Source: Zestomonas insulae
GTDB lineage: Bacteria > Pseudomonadota > Gammaproteobacteria > Pseudomonadales > Pseudomonadaceae
Direction: 5' to 3'
Assembly (NCBI RefSeq): GCF_016901015.1
Contig: NZ_JAFEUP010000003.1
Location: 434,001-498,000 of the forward strand
DNA length: 64,000 bases
How positions within the stretch are numbered: the stretch's first letter is position 1; the number at the start of each line of letters is the position of its first letter. The position numbers and the translations under genes were made by a program. The notes under the pieces were generated by a model that saw only the letters and a list, made by a program, of their open reading frames with translations, did not search any database and was not told where the DNA came from. Positions 63,881-64,000 of the stretch are shown one piece after another.

Positions 63881-64000
63881 TCAGTCGCGCGCGGGGGTTG
63901 CCGCGGGCGGTAGCCAGGGTTCGGCGAGGACCAGCGCGCCGAGGCCGCAGCGGCGCAGGCAGGTGAGCACTTGCAGCCAGGTCAGGTCGGTGCGGATGAA
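63881..64000 (-). CDS. Partial minus-strand gene, C-terminal 39 residues, unknown
   Basis: An open minus-strand frame from the window edge to TGA at 63881-63883 encodes FIRTDLTWLQVLTCLRRCGLG, then ALVLAEPWLPP and a short polar tail. Codon use and hydrophobic patterning look like a real C-terminus, and the gene would be in line with the flavoprotein gene. I cannot assign a family from this fragment. Confidence 0.45.
   Translation of the reverse strand, partial: FIRTDLTWLQVLTCLRRCGLGALVLAEPWLPPAATPARD

Overview
The window is a high-GC chromosomal segment of a Pseudomonas species (Pseudomonas sensu lato). The evidence is the gene order mrdA-rodA-mltB-rlpA-dacC-ybeD-lipB-lipA, followed by holA-lptE-leuS, lnt-corC-ybeY-phoH-miaB, hemL-thiE-thiD, a LadS-type hybrid kinase, amn, hrpB and rhlE. 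As I remember it, this matches the P. aeruginosa order around pbpA, leuS and ladS. I saw no rRNA, tRNA, CRISPR, phage or insertion sequence. The interior is housekeeping; accessory signals lie in the gaps and towards the right end.

Left part (1-6.2 kb): a CidA/LrgA-LrgB pair, a stand-alone LON substrate-binding domain protein, a DedA-PAP2 fusion overlapping mpg, an LCMT-type methyltransferase, and an alpha/beta hydrolase with a possible degenerate PilZ tail. 6.2-17.4 kb is one tightly packed plus-strand array: proA, nadD, rsfS, rlmH, the elongasome genes mrdA and rodA, the wall-remodelling genes mltB, rlpA and dacC, then ybeD, lipB and lipA, closed by a clear terminator. 17.4-23.4 kb (minus) holds a second MltB-family transglycosylase, arfA with a strong hairpin inside its reading frame, holA, lptE and leuS. 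24.9-30.3 kb (minus) is lnt-corC-ybeY-phoH-miaB. 30.4-34.8 kb holds a DUF1820 gene, a Sel1-like protein and hemL-thiE-thiD.

35.1-42.0 kb reads on the plus strand: ladS, a TetR repressor with two matching operator palindromes, an AidB-like acyl-CoA dehydrogenase, a hot-dog thioesterase and AMP nucleosidase. 42-64 kb is a mosaic of small units: GNAT, alcohol dehydrogenase, MBL hydrolase, RluE-like synthase, DUF2788, an Lrp/AsnC regulator with an unusual intergenic region, MAPEG, CDF transporter, lipoprotein, hrpB, a periplasmic binding protein, an EEP nuclease/phosphatase, a two-motif CDGSH protein, SDR, VOC, YciC-like, YbaK, NYN, a DEDDh exonuclease, TPM-TPM-LemA, rhlE, VOC, GNAT and a flavoprotein.

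The most unusual signals are these. (1) Two copies of a structured intergenic repeat (1584-1700 and 57689-57836), each filling a convergent-gene gap, with a conserved 39-nt loop and compensatory changes in the stem. (2) A remnant gene at 56049-56420 joining the start of a small outer-membrane barrel protein to the last residues of a histidine kinase, with a four-unit 11-bp direct-repeat operator still upstream. (3) arfA with its internal hairpin. (4) A 323-bp gap upstream of the Lrp gene with eight GATTG/CAATC half-sites and a plus-strand terminator but no reading frame. (5) The DedA-PAP2 fusion. (6) Twin TGAAT-N4-ATTCA operators before tetR.
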